From JAKANM01 sp964356495 (GTDB taxonomy: Bacteria; Patescibacteriota; Patescibacteriia; Magasanikbacterales; GWA2-37-8): a stretch of DNA of 55,351 nucleotides. The DNA is taken from positions 1-55,351 of the forward strand of contig CAYHHR010000003.1 in NCBI GenBank assembly GCA_964356495.1, in the 5' to 3' direction. The translations under genes and the position numbers were made by a program. Below the pieces are notes generated by a model. It searched no databases. It saw nothing but the letters and a program-made list of their open reading frames with translations, and was not told the DNA's origin. Shown piece by piece: positions 16,993 to 24,438 of this stretch; positions within the stretch are counted from its first letter, which is position 1; every line of letters starts with the position of its first letter.

Positions 16993-17733
16993 ATGAAAAA
17001 ACTTTATTTATTCGCTAACTGGAAAATGTATCTTGGCGTGGCAGAGAGCGAGAAGCTCGCGCGCGCCTTCGGGAAGATTTCCAATCCCAAAGGAAGCGAA
17101 ATCGTGATTTTTCCTTCGGCGCTCGCGATGAGTACGGCGGCTCCGATTTTCAAAAAAAATAAATTTCTTTTTGGCGCTCAAAATATTCATTGGTCCGACC
17201 ACGGCGGGTTTACAGGGGAAGTTTCCGTCGCAATGTACAAGGAGCTCGGCTGTACCCATGCGTTGGTCGGACACTCGGAACGCCGTCGCTTATTTCATGA
17301 GAGCGATCAGGACGTGCGTCTGAAGTTGGAAGCGATCCTTGATGAGAAAATAATTCCCGTGCTGTGCGTGGGAGAAACACTCGAAGAACGCAAGGCCGGC
17401 AAGGTGGAAGAAGTGCTTGAAAAACAGCTGCAATCAGCGTACGCGAATTTATTATTGCCAAAAGGAATTGGGCTGATCGTGGCTTACGAACCGGTTTGGG
17501 CGATCGGCACCGGCGAGTCGTGCGATTCAGAAGAAGCGGAACGGATCGCGGGATTTATCAGCGAGTTGGTAAAAAAGATAACCGGACAGACACCGGTTGT
17601 GCTTTATGGCGGCAGTGTCAGCGCGGAAAATATTCGTAATTACATCAATCAGCCAAATATTCAGGGCGTGCTTGTCGGCGGCGCGTCGGCTGCAAAAGAA
17701 AGCTGGTCCGAGCTGATTGAAAAATTGACCTGA
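16993..17733 (+). CDS. tpiA: Triosephosphate isomerase
   Basis: Interconverts glyceraldehyde-3-phosphate and dihydroxyacetone phosphate in glycolysis. All active-site elements are present: Asn-Lys in FANWKMY, catalytic His in GHSERR, catalytic Glu in VAYEPVWAIGTG, and phosphate-binding GGSVSAENI and GVLVGGAS. Length 246, normal. The only central-carbon enzyme in the window. Confidence 0.98.
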   Translation: MKKLYLFANWKMYLGVAESEKLARAFGKISNPKGSEIVIFPSALAMSTAAPIFKKNKFLFGAQNIHWSDHGGFTGEVSVAMYKELGCTHALVGHSERRRLFHESDQDVRLKLEAILDEKIIPVLCVGETLEERKAGKVEEVLEKQLQSAYANLLLPKGIGLIVAYEPVWAIGTGESCDSEEAERIAGFISELVKKITGQTPVVLYGGSVSAENIRNYINQPNIQGVLVGGASAAKESWSELIEKLT

Positions 17734-17738
17734 AATTT

Positions 17739-18638
17739 ATGTATTTAATCGGTTTTATAATTTTGGGCGCCAGCATCGTCGGCATGGCGATTGTAGTTGT
17801 CCGGAAATTTCCCCTGCTCGCCAATCTTGATCTTGAAAATTTGCCGGAGGAAAAACTCGCCAAAAAGAAAAAAGAAATGGTAAGTCGGAGAGTCAGAGCT
17901 GGACACAGCCGGCTCGCGTTAACATTTTTGAAACTTGCAAAGCCGGTCGGAAAATTATGGGGATCGCTGCAGTTGAAGTTTCGAATTTATGTCGGCAAGA
18001 TTGAACGCCTCTTGCATCATGAGCAGCGGGTAAAGATCAAAGCCGAACTTGCGCAGCTGCCGAGCGAGGCGGTCGATAATAAACTGATGAGCCTTGTCGC
18101 CGAAGGGGAACAGTATTTTCATCAAGGGAATCTTGAAAAAGCCGAAGAGTTTTTTATCGCGGCGATTAAGCTGGACGCGAAATTCGCGCCAGCCTATCGC
18201 GGCCTTGGTGATACCTACCTAGCCAAGGGCGCGCTCGCCGAAGCCGAGGAGACTTATCAATTTCTCATGCAATTGACCCCGAAAGACGACAGCGCGATGG
18301 TAAAAATTTCCGAATTACTTGAGAAGAAGGGGGAGATTGAGAAAGCGATAAATTTTTTACAGCAGGCGGTGATCGTGAATGATTCGCTTTCTTCGCGATT
18401 TTATCATCTTACTGAGCTGCTGCTTCGGGTGAACCAGCCAAGCGTGGCCAAGGAAGCAATAGTTCAGGCGGTGGAATTAGAGCCTAGGAATCCTAAATAT
18501 CTTGACTTGCTGGTCGAAACTGGTATACTATGTGGCGATAAGGTTTTGGCTGAAAAAGGTCAGAGGGAGTTACGTCTTGTGAACCCGCAGAATCAAAAAC
18601 TGGATAGTTTTCAAGGACGGATTCATGCGTTGAAATAG
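17739..18638 (+). CDS. Membrane-anchored TPR protein
   Basis: A 299-residue protein with an N-terminal membrane segment (LIGFIILGASIVGMAIVVV), a basic amphipathic linker, and at least four tetratricopeptide repeats from about residue 120 (for example LMSLVAEGEQYFHQGNLEKA and FAPAYRGLGDTYLAKGALAEA). TPR arrays bind other proteins, so a scaffold role at the membrane is likely. It starts five bases after tpiA. Proteins of this layout are common in Patescibacteria. Confidence 0.85.
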   Translation: MYLIGFIILGASIVGMAIVVVRKFPLLANLDLENLPEEKLAKKKKEMVSRRVRAGHSRLALTFLKLAKPVGKLWGSLQLKFRIYVGKIERLLHHEQRVKIKAELAQLPSEAVDNKLMSLVAEGEQYFHQGNLEKAEEFFIAAIKLDAKFAPAYRGLGDTYLAKGALAEAEETYQFLMQLTPKDDSAMVKISELLEKKGEIEKAINFLQQAVIVNDSLSSRFYHLTELLLRVNQPSVAKEAIVQAVELEPRNPKYLDLLVETGILCGDKVLAEKGQRELRLVNPQNQKLDSFQGRIHALK

Positions 18639-18644
18639 ATTACC

Positions 18645-18726
18645 GGGCAGATACCGAAGCGGTCAAACGGGGCTGACTGTAAATCAGCTGGCTACGCCTT
18701 CCTAGGTTCGAATCCTAGTCTGCCCA
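18645..18726 (+). tRNA. tRNA-Tyr (GTA)
   Basis: Seven-base acceptor stem GGGCAGA/TCTGCCC, anticodon stem GCTGA/TCAGC with loop CTGTAAA, a long variable arm, and a T-arm CTAGG-TTCGAAT-CCTAG. No CCA end is encoded. Confidence 0.95.
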
Positions 18727-18734
18727 CATTGAAC

Positions 18735-18807
18735 GCCGTCTTAGCTCAGCTGGTAGAGCAACAGTTTTGTAAACTGTAGGTCCGGGGTTCAAATCCCCGA
18801 GACGGCT
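18735..18807 (+). tRNA. tRNA-Thr (TGT)
   Basis: Acceptor GCCGTCT/AGACGGC, anticodon stem ACAGT/ACTGT with loop TTTGTAA, T-arm CCGGG-GTTCAAA-TCCCCG type. No encoded CCA. Confidence 0.95.
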
Positions 18808-18821
18808 CAGAAAATTTTAAC

Positions 18822-18894
18822 GCCGATGTAGCTCAGATGGTAGAGCACGTCCATGGTAAGGACGGGGTCCGCGGTTCAATTCCGCGCATCGGCT
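18822..18894 (+). tRNA. tRNA-Thr (GGT)
   Basis: Acceptor GCCGATG/CATCGGC, anticodon stem CGTCC/GGACG with loop ATGGTAA. The second Thr isoacceptor in tandem; together they read all four ACN codons if the TGT species wobbles. No encoded CCA. Confidence 0.95.
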
Positions 18895-18938
18895 CAGGGT
18901 TTAAAAATTGAAAATTAAAAATTAAAAATTCACAATGT

Positions 18939-19094
18939 ATGTCACAAGACAACATGGTAAAATTGGAATGTTCGGTCTGCAAGCATATCAATTACTTCAG
19001 CACCAAGAACAAAAAGATCCTCAAGAACAGGCTGGAGCTCAGCAAGTTCTGCGACAACTGCAAAGCGCACACTGTCCACAAGGAAACGAAATAG
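18939..19094 (+). CDS. rpmG: 50S ribosomal protein L33
   Basis: A 51-residue large-subunit protein. The frame begins at the second of two staggered ATGs and reads MSQDNMVKLECSVCKHINYF, continuing with a Lys-rich stretch (STKNKKILKNRLELSKFC) and a CDNCKAHTVHKE end. Two CxxC pairs (CSVC, CDNC) mark the zinc-binding form of L33. A frame offset by one base, starting at 18935, is longer but encodes low-complexity Gln-rich sequence and is not real. It follows the tRNA-Thr genes, a common arrangement next to L33. Confidence 0.93.
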   Translation: MSQDNMVKLECSVCKHINYFSTKNKKILKNRLELSKFCDNCKAHTVHKETK

Positions 19095-19115
19095 TCAGGG
19101 ACACTAAGTCAAGCT

Positions 19116-19928
19116 GTGAAATATTATTTTACCGCTTTCTATAAAAGTTTCTACGATTCCGTATGGTTGAAAGCCACGCGGGGTTTTCCTGGCAAAGCCT
19201 GGAGTTACTTTTGTCTTTTTGTTTTCGTCGTCGCTCTCGCCGCGTTAGTGCCGATCGCGTTTGAACTTCGCCCGCTGGTAAAAGATTTTGGTCAAAATTT
19301 TTCGACCGGCGCGCCTGATTTCGAGGCGACTCTGAAAGGTGGAAAATTATCAGTGCGGAAGTTGGCTCAGCCGTTTGTCTATCGTTCTTCCGGAAATGAT
19401 TTTGTAGCGGTAGTGGACACGATCAGCACCAGTTCGGTGGCGTTGGAGCAGTATGTGACCAGCACTTACGCCGACTCTATACTTATCACCTCTGATCATG
19501 TCGAGTTTCGTGATGTCAGTACCGGCGAATCGAGAATTCAGAGTTGGAAAGATTTTCCGGAGTTCTCATTTTCGAAAAGCGAAGTTGTAGCGATGACAAA
19601 TCGTTTTGCCGAACCAATGAATTTGGCCGCCGCGATTTTGGTGATCTTTATCGGGCTCTATGTTGGATTTTTTGTCAGCAAGCTCTATACTATACTAATG
19701 GTTACACTATTGGTTTCGGTATTTGCTCGAATATACAGTCGCGCGGTGAAGTTTTGGGAGTTGTTCACGATTGGTCTCTATGCGGTTACCTTACCGAGCA
19801 TTATCGGCATCATCCTCACTTTGATCGGACTGGAATTTTCTTATGTGCAGTTTCTTGCCCTTCTGGCGTTTATGCTGGCGATGGTGTGGACAAAAGATGA
19901 GGCCAAAGTCGAAAGTCCAAAGTTATAG
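19116..19928 (+). CDS. DUF1189-like membrane protein
   Basis: A 270-residue protein starting at GTG. One membrane helix near residues 25-50, an extracytoplasmic region of about 120 residues (FEATLKGGKLSVRKLAQPFVY, with a late aromatic segment SWKDFPEFSFSKSEV), then three or four helices at the C-terminus. This layout and the opening FTAFYKSFYDSVWL match the DUF1189 family, whose function is not established. The neighbouring tRNAs and L33 are housekeeping genes. Confidence 0.72.
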   Translation: MKYYFTAFYKSFYDSVWLKATRGFPGKAWSYFCLFVFVVALAALVPIAFELRPLVKDFGQNFSTGAPDFEATLKGGKLSVRKLAQPFVYRSSGNDFVAVVDTISTSSVALEQYVTSTYADSILITSDHVEFRDVSTGESRIQSWKDFPEFSFSKSEVVAMTNRFAEPMNLAAAILVIFIGLYVGFFVSKLYTILMVTLLVSVFARIYSRAVKFWELFTIGLYAVTLPSIIGIILTLIGLEFSYVQFLALLAFMLAMVWTKDEAKVESPKL

Positions 19929-19935
19929 AAAAAAT

Positions 19936-20007
19936 GGGCCTGTAGTTTCAATGGTAAAACTCTCGTCTCCAAAACGAGCGTTCTCGGTTCGAATCCGAGC
20001 GGGCCTG
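19936..20007 (+). tRNA. tRNA-Trp (CCA)
   Basis: Acceptor GGGCCTG/CGGGCCT with two G-T pairs, anticodon stem CTCGT/ACGAG with loop CTCCAAA, T-arm CTCGG-TTCGAAT-CCGAG. No encoded CCA end. An AT-rich accessory stretch begins right after it. Confidence 0.93.
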
Positions 20008-20130
20008 CACTGTAAATTTATGGCTTAGCATAGCCATAAATTTTTTTAACCTACATCGGAGTTAGAACCAAATGACCTTGGCGAATATTCTAGACATTTT
20101 TAAAATATGGTGTTATGCTTCAATCAATAT

Positions 20131-20136
20131 TATAAT
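20131..20136 (+). promoter_or_regulatory. Candidate -10 box of the Maf cluster
   Basis: TATAAT lies 14 bases before the ATG at 20151; no good -35 element is visible 16-18 bases upstream. An AGGA sits about eight bases before the ATG. Confidence 0.35.
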
Positions 20137-20150
20137 TTTAGGATAATTTG

Positions 20151-20750
20151 ATGGCTTCTATGCGTACTTTAGTTTTAGCATCGACATCACCACGAAGGAA
20201 GTCTATTTTAACTAATTTAGACCTTCCTTTTGTTGTCGCGTCTCCTAAATATCATGAAGATAATTCATTACAGATTTTGCCTGCTGACTTAGTACAACAT
20301 TTGGCTGTTGGCAAGGCTCGTTCACTTATGACAGATTTCCCAGATGCTATTATTATTGGATCAGATACATTGGTAGAATTTAAAGGAAAAATTTTACCTA
20401 AGCCTCGCAGTATAAAAGAAGCAGTCGACATGCTACTGTCGTTGAGCGGCACTTCCCATTCCATTCTAACTGGGTTTGCACTATTTGATACGAAGTCTGG
20501 TCAAGTAGATAGTGGCACACAAAAAACAGTCATCACCTTTAGAGAGATTAAATTGGAGGAAGCCCAGGCGTATGTAAAACGTGAAGACGTACTTGGTGTT
20601 GCTGGAGCGTATGACCACGAGCACCTCGGCGCAGTGTTTGTTGAAAATTTGAATGGCGATTTCTATGGTTCCGTTGGTTTTCCGTTATATAAAATCGCAG
20701 AATCTTTGAAAAATAATTTTGAGATGGACCCTCTTTTTCTCGACCGATAA
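20151..20750 (+). CDS. Maf-family nucleoside triphosphate pyrophosphatase
   Basis: Hydrolyses a nucleoside triphosphate to the monophosphate; family members act on dTTP/UTP or modified bases. The opening LASTSPRRKSIL is the Maf signature loop, IIGSDTLVEF carries the metal-binding aspartate, and DVLGVAGAYDHEHLG plus GDFYGSVGFPLYKIAE is the conserved C-terminal part. At 199 residues it is complete. Codon use is strikingly AT-rich compared with genes before 20 kb. It is the first of four closely spaced genes (11-base gap to the next), so it may serve a pathway rather than general housecleaning. Confidence 0.9.
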   Translation: MASMRTLVLASTSPRRKSILTNLDLPFVVASPKYHEDNSLQILPADLVQHLAVGKARSLMTDFPDAIIIGSDTLVEFKGKILPKPRSIKEAVDMLLSLSGTSHSILTGFALFDTKSGQVDSGTQKTVITFREIKLEEAQAYVKREDVLGVAGAYDHEHLGAVFVENLNGDFYGSVGFPLYKIAESLKNNFEMDPLFLDR

Positions 20751-20761
20751 ATTATTTCTTT

Positions 20762-21388
20762 ATGACACTCAACAATAATGAAAAAATTAAGAAAATAATG
20801 GAGAAAAGTGAACAATTTGTCGTTATTTGCGGACCAAGCGGTAGCGGTAAGACAATGGTTGCAGAATATCTTATTAGTAATTACGGTTTTGCTGAACTCC
20901 CATTTTTAACGACTCGTGATTTAAGGCCTGGAGAAAAAGAAATTGGTGCTTGTCAAATTACGCGGGATGAATTCATTGAACAATCGCAAGGTGGTAATAT
21001 TTTCTTGGGAGTTAGAAGCTATGGTAACGCTTATGGTTATAATTTAGATCTCATTTACAGTCAAACGATGAATGGTCAACGAATCGTTGTTGAAGCTCCT
21101 GCATCATATTTAACAACGGATGTTTCTTATTTTTTGCCAAAAAGTACTATAATTGGCGTTATTCCCTTAACCCCAAATGAAACTGAAAGACAACTGGAAG
21201 CACGGGGTTTAAATGCTGCGGTTGACCAAAGGTTGCGCGTGCTTAATTGTGAAATTGAAAAAGAACATATAGCATATTCCTGTGGCACAATTGATGTCAC
21301 GCCTATTTTGCCGACTGATGGCAGTCCTGAACACACTCTTCGTCAAGTTGATCGTTTGATGGAAAAACGTGGTTTCAGTAAAGTATGA
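20762..21388 (+). CDS. Guanylate-kinase-like P-loop protein
   Basis: A 208-residue nucleotide kinase-like protein. Walker A GPSGSGKT is at residues 24-31, and LTTRDLRPGEKEIGACQITRDEF corresponds to the guanylate kinase TTRxxRPGE...ISxxEF region that binds the acceptor. The middle (GVRSYGNAYGYN) matches the usual G-xxYGT element. It could phosphorylate GMP, but the same fold includes ribose 1,5-bisphosphokinase (PhnN), and divergence is large. Its stop codon is inside a strong hairpin, and the next gene's ATG overlaps it (ATGA), so translation of the two is coupled. Confidence 0.78.
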   Translation: MTLNNNEKIKKIMEKSEQFVVICGPSGSGKTMVAEYLISNYGFAELPFLTTRDLRPGEKEIGACQITRDEFIEQSQGGNIFLGVRSYGNAYGYNLDLIYSQTMNGQRIVVEAPASYLTTDVSYFLPKSTIIGVIPLTPNETERQLEARGLNAAVDQRLRVLNCEIEKEHIAYSCGTIDVTPILPTDGSPEHTLRQVDRLMEKRGFSKV

Positions 21389-21419
21389 AGAAACTAATTA
21401 GGTTTCTTCATACTTTTTT
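21381..21419 (+). terminator. Terminator-like hairpin overlapping a start codon
   Basis: AAGTATGAAGAAAC and GTTTCTTCATACTT form a perfect 14-base stem over a seven-base loop, followed by a run of six T (21414-21419). The stop of the guanylate-kinase-like gene and the ATG of the decarboxylase gene are both in the left arm. It may work as an attenuator or as a translation-coupling structure. Confidence 0.8.
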
Positions 21420-22656
21420 CTTATTTTTAAACCTCACTTCTTTTGACTCTCGTTTACGAACGGGTCGTATTTTGGGCCGGTCATGGTCGCCATTAAGATT
21501 TAGCGCGCGTTTTTTTTCGTTTTGCTTTGGAAAACAAAATTACAATAATATTCTTCTCCATGCCAAAAATATACAAAGGGATCAAGAATTGGCTATTGCA
21601 GACTCAGGCACATTTAATTTTTCTCGATATATTGAAAAAAAATTGCTCCAAAAAATTGTAAATATTTTGAATTTGCCTTTTGCTGAGTTTTCCGGATACC
21701 TCACTACGGGAGCGACTGAAGCAAATATTTACTCTCTTTGGGTGGCACGAGAGTGGGCAAACAAACTAGTTGAAGCACGTTCTGAAAAAAAGATATATTG
21801 GCTTATTCCTAAGAATGTTCACTACTCAATAATTAAGGCACTACGTTTGCTGGCCATTGAAGGCCAACAAAATAATGAGGTAATTCTTATTGATCTTGAC
21901 CAGAACGGTCGTGCTAATCTTCAGCAGATCATTCAATATGTTGAACTCGCTCATACCCATGAAAATCCCGTGGTTCTAGTTATGACTGCCATGTCAACAG
22001 AATACGGATCTATTGATCCGCTCAAAGAGGTCGATCAGTACATTGCTTCTGCAGCGATTAAAAACTTCCATTTACATGTCGATGCGGCGTTTTCAGGATT
22101 TTTTCTGCCATTTGCTAAAGGTTATGAAAACATTTTTTCTATTCAATCGTTATCATCAATTTCGTTAGATTTTCACAAGACCATTGGCGGTCCTGTTGGC
22201 GTTGGGGCAGTAGTTATGCGTTCTGGGTTCGAAAAATTTGCGAAAGTCGAAGCCTCTTATCTTAAGGATGGTGCCGACTTTACGTTAGTAGGCAGCAGAA
22301 AAGGCATAGACGCGCTAGCGATTTATAGTATTTTTGATATATATGACATTGATGATTTTAAGAAGGAAGTAGCCGCGATGCAGACCAAGACGCAATTTTT
22401 AGCTAATAGTTTAGCTCGTTTGTCATTTATTAGATTATATTATGAACCAACATTTAATTATATTGTTTTTTCTTTAGATAATTTAAGTCCAGATAAAGAA
22501 TTAATTATTAGAAAAATATTTGCTAAATTTTCGGTTTCATCATCAGAAGTCGAAAGTGACGGTAAAAAAATTTCTTTATTCAAAATAGTTATCCGACAAG
22601 ACCACAGTGTTAGGTTATTACGCAAATTCGTGCTTGAATTAGCAGCACTTAGATAG
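21385..22656 (+). CDS. PLP-dependent group II decarboxylase-like protein
   Basis: Fold-type I pyridoxal phosphate enzyme, 423 residues, resembling MfnA-type tyrosine/aspartate decarboxylases. TGRILG near residue 26-31 matches the SGRILG opening of that family, which supports the ATG at 21385 despite the hairpin. GYLTTGATEANIYSL (104-118) is the phosphate-binding loop, His146 (NVHYS) stacks on PLP, Asp233 in HVDAAFSGF binds the pyridine nitrogen, and Lys265 in LDFHKTIGG is the Schiff-base lysine. The site looks complete, so an amino-acid-derived amine is a reasonable product; the substrate is unknown. It ends one base before the GHMP-family gene. Confidence 0.82.
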   Translation: MKKLIRFLHTFFLFLNLTSFDSRLRTGRILGRSWSPLRFSARFFSFCFGKQNYNNILLHAKNIQRDQELAIADSGTFNFSRYIEKKLLQKIVNILNLPFAEFSGYLTTGATEANIYSLWVAREWANKLVEARSEKKIYWLIPKNVHYSIIKALRLLAIEGQQNNEVILIDLDQNGRANLQQIIQYVELAHTHENPVVLVMTAMSTEYGSIDPLKEVDQYIASAAIKNFHLHVDAAFSGFFLPFAKGYENIFSIQSLSSISLDFHKTIGGPVGVGAVVMRSGFEKFAKVEASYLKDGADFTLVGSRKGIDALAIYSIFDIYDIDDFKKEVAAMQTKTQFLANSLARLSFIRLYYEPTFNYIVFSLDNLSPDKELIIRKIFAKFSVSSSEVESDGKKISLFKIVIRQDHSVRLLRKFVLELAALR

Positions 22657-22657
22657 T

Positions 22658-23767
22658 ATGACTCAAAAAAATGAGTATTATAAAATTGGCCAGTTGCTCA
22701 ATCCGCTTCAGAGAAGCATTACAACATTATATCCGCAAGGAAGTAAGTGTAGAATCGTTGTTCCCGCTCGTGTTGATACCTTTTTGTGCCATCACCACTA
22801 TTTTGTGCATCCGCTTCGACCGCAAGTCTACCCGGTAAATTCTATTAACTTTGTTCTTAACCAATTAACCGAAGCAGAAGTAGCGATACGATCGGATAAA
22901 AAAATTGTTATCACTGCTCTCGAGACCAGAAAGCCGTTGATCGAGCATGTGGTTAAAATTATGCAACAGACCCTAGGGTTTGATACGGGATTTTCCGTTA
23001 TAGCAAAAAACAATCACAATACTTTGCATGGCGGACTAGGTTCGTCCTCCACACTAATGACTGCAGTAGCTCAGGCTATAAATATAATCATGGGTAACCA
23101 TTTAACGGTTCAGGAAATGACAAAATTATTAGCACAGAATTATGGAGAGGAAACCAATAAAACTGGTATGCTTTCTACAATGGCTAGTATTGGCGGTGCT
23201 TCTGCATCGGCGTTGAGCGGTAAATCTTTGATAATTATTGGCGGCGAAGCCGAGATATGGATTAAAGAGGACTTGCCCGTAGGTTATGAGGCAGTTTTGC
23301 TCTATCCGAAGAACATTAAAGCCATATCGGGTATAGTTGATATGCAGCTTTATAAAAAAGGGTTTGAGTTATTTGAGCGAATTGGGTATGAGTGGGGTGA
23401 CATCAAGGAAAATATTTTAAGATCAAAAATAATACCGGCGATTTGTAAAGAGGACTACTCAGTGTTGTTTAAGTCAATTAATATGTATACTATTGGAGCC
23501 TATGGCGATATTCCGCAGTATTTTAGATCACGTTGGCTATCGCACAACATTTTTTTTGATGAGTTTATATACACCATATTTTTAAGACTCTTTGCAGCCG
23601 TACCGATGGAGGAAAATTGTTTTTTTGTCTCATCCGGCGGTCCTTTACTTGTGATAATTACTAACCGATTTAACGATGTGATAGCTGCACTCGGCAACAT
23701 AACTGATAATTTTTCAGTTGATAGAGTTTCGTTGGCAAGAAGCGGGCCCCAATTAGAGATTGAATAG
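22658..23767 (+). CDS. GHMP-superfamily protein, resembles beta-RFAP synthase
   Basis: A 369-residue GHMP-kinase-fold protein. The N-terminal strand VVPARVDTFLCHHHYF and the phosphate loop HGGLGSSSTLMTAVAQAIN (glycine-serine core at 126-131) define the superfamily. Layout of the C-terminal half (IIPAICKEDYSVLFKSINMYTIGAYGDIPQYF, then SSGGPLLVIIT) is closest, by eye, to beta-ribofuranosylaminobenzene phosphate synthase of methanopterin synthesis, which joins an aromatic acid to PRPP. A sugar or mevalonate-type kinase is the alternative. Gene order with a decarboxylase and nucleotide enzymes suggests a small-molecule pathway. Confidence 0.68.
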   Translation: MTQKNEYYKIGQLLNPLQRSITTLYPQGSKCRIVVPARVDTFLCHHHYFVHPLRPQVYPVNSINFVLNQLTEAEVAIRSDKKIVITALETRKPLIEHVVKIMQQTLGFDTGFSVIAKNNHNTLHGGLGSSSTLMTAVAQAINIIMGNHLTVQEMTKLLAQNYGEETNKTGMLSTMASIGGASASALSGKSLIIIGGEAEIWIKEDLPVGYEAVLLYPKNIKAISGIVDMQLYKKGFELFERIGYEWGDIKENILRSKIIPAICKEDYSVLFKSINMYTIGAYGDIPQYFRSRWLSHNIFFDEFIYTIFLRLFAAVPMEENCFFVSSGGPLLVIITNRFNDVIAALGNITDNFSVDRVSLARSGPQLEIE

Positions 23768-23824
23768 TAATGGATTTTTTTAACAACCTAAATTGAATAA
23801 ATTCGGTCAATTACTGTATGTTAT

Positions 23825-24271
23825 ATGGAAAAAGAAATTAAAAAAATTTACCTAGGAGTTTACGGCGTGTATCTAAAAGGCGATAAGGTTTTAGTAATCA
23901 AGAAAGCGCGAGGTCCATATACCGGAAAATATGACCTACCGGGTGGTGGACTTAATTTTGATGAGACCGCAAGCCAATGCCTCGAAAGAGAAATGATGGA
24001 AGAAACCAATACAAAGGTACTAAAGAAAACTTTAATCGGGATAAATGAGTATCAATGCCAATACCCTAGAGAGGATGGCAGCATCAAGGACTTCCACCAT
24101 TTGGGAGTGTACTACCGGGTTAATCTTCTGATCGAAAATCTTAAGACTACGCCAGATGGTCAGGATTCAAACGGAGCCGTTTTCGTGCCAGTTTCAGAGC
24201 TTAATGAAAAAAATACGTCACCGATTTGCCTCCCGATGATTAAACAAGCACTGGATGTGAAAGTTTCGTAG
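23825..24271 (+). CDS. NUDIX hydrolase
   Basis: A 148-residue pyrophosphohydrolase. The Nudix box is intact: Gly41, five residues, Glu47, seven residues, Arg55-Glu56-x-x-Glu59-Glu60 (GGLNFDETASQCLEREMMEET). The preceding YTGKYDLPGG is the typical lead-in. The substrate (nucleotide sugar, dNTP or dinucleotide) is not predictable. It is separated from the GHMP gene by 57 bases but has the same AT-rich codon use, so it probably belongs to the cluster. Confidence 0.92.
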   Translation: MEKEIKKIYLGVYGVYLKGDKVLVIKKARGPYTGKYDLPGGGLNFDETASQCLEREMMEETNTKVLKKTLIGINEYQCQYPREDGSIKDFHHLGVYYRVNLLIENLKTTPDGQDSNGAVFVPVSELNEKNTSPICLPMIKQALDVKVS

Positions 24272-24314
24272 TACCGACTGCATACCTATTAATTAACCAA
24301 ATCTGACGCCGCGC

Positions 24315-24320
24315 TATAAT
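24315..24320 (+). promoter_or_regulatory. Candidate -10 box upstream of a terminator
   Basis: TATAAT with no recognisable -35 box; a transcript from here to the terminator at 24363-24388 would be about 60 bases and non-coding. Confidence 0.25.
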
Positions 24321-24362
24321 CGGCATTGTTCCTGGTTCTGACTTCATCCACGATGCCCTGCG

Positions 24363-24388
24363 AAGACCAGTTTATGCTGGTCTTTTTT
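24363..24388 (+). terminator. Intrinsic terminator
   Basis: AAGACCAG, loop TTTATG, CTGGTCTT, then TTTT. It separates the NUDIX gene from dinD. Confidence 0.85.
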
Positions 24389-24438
24389 GTTGTAGTAATA
24401 TAGAATATTAAAACCCGCACTTTATAAATTGTATTAAT

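Noticed and set aside
18935..19144. A 69-residue frame over the L33 gene
   Set aside because: The frame shifted by one gives a perfect zinc-type L33; this one is Gln-rich shadow.
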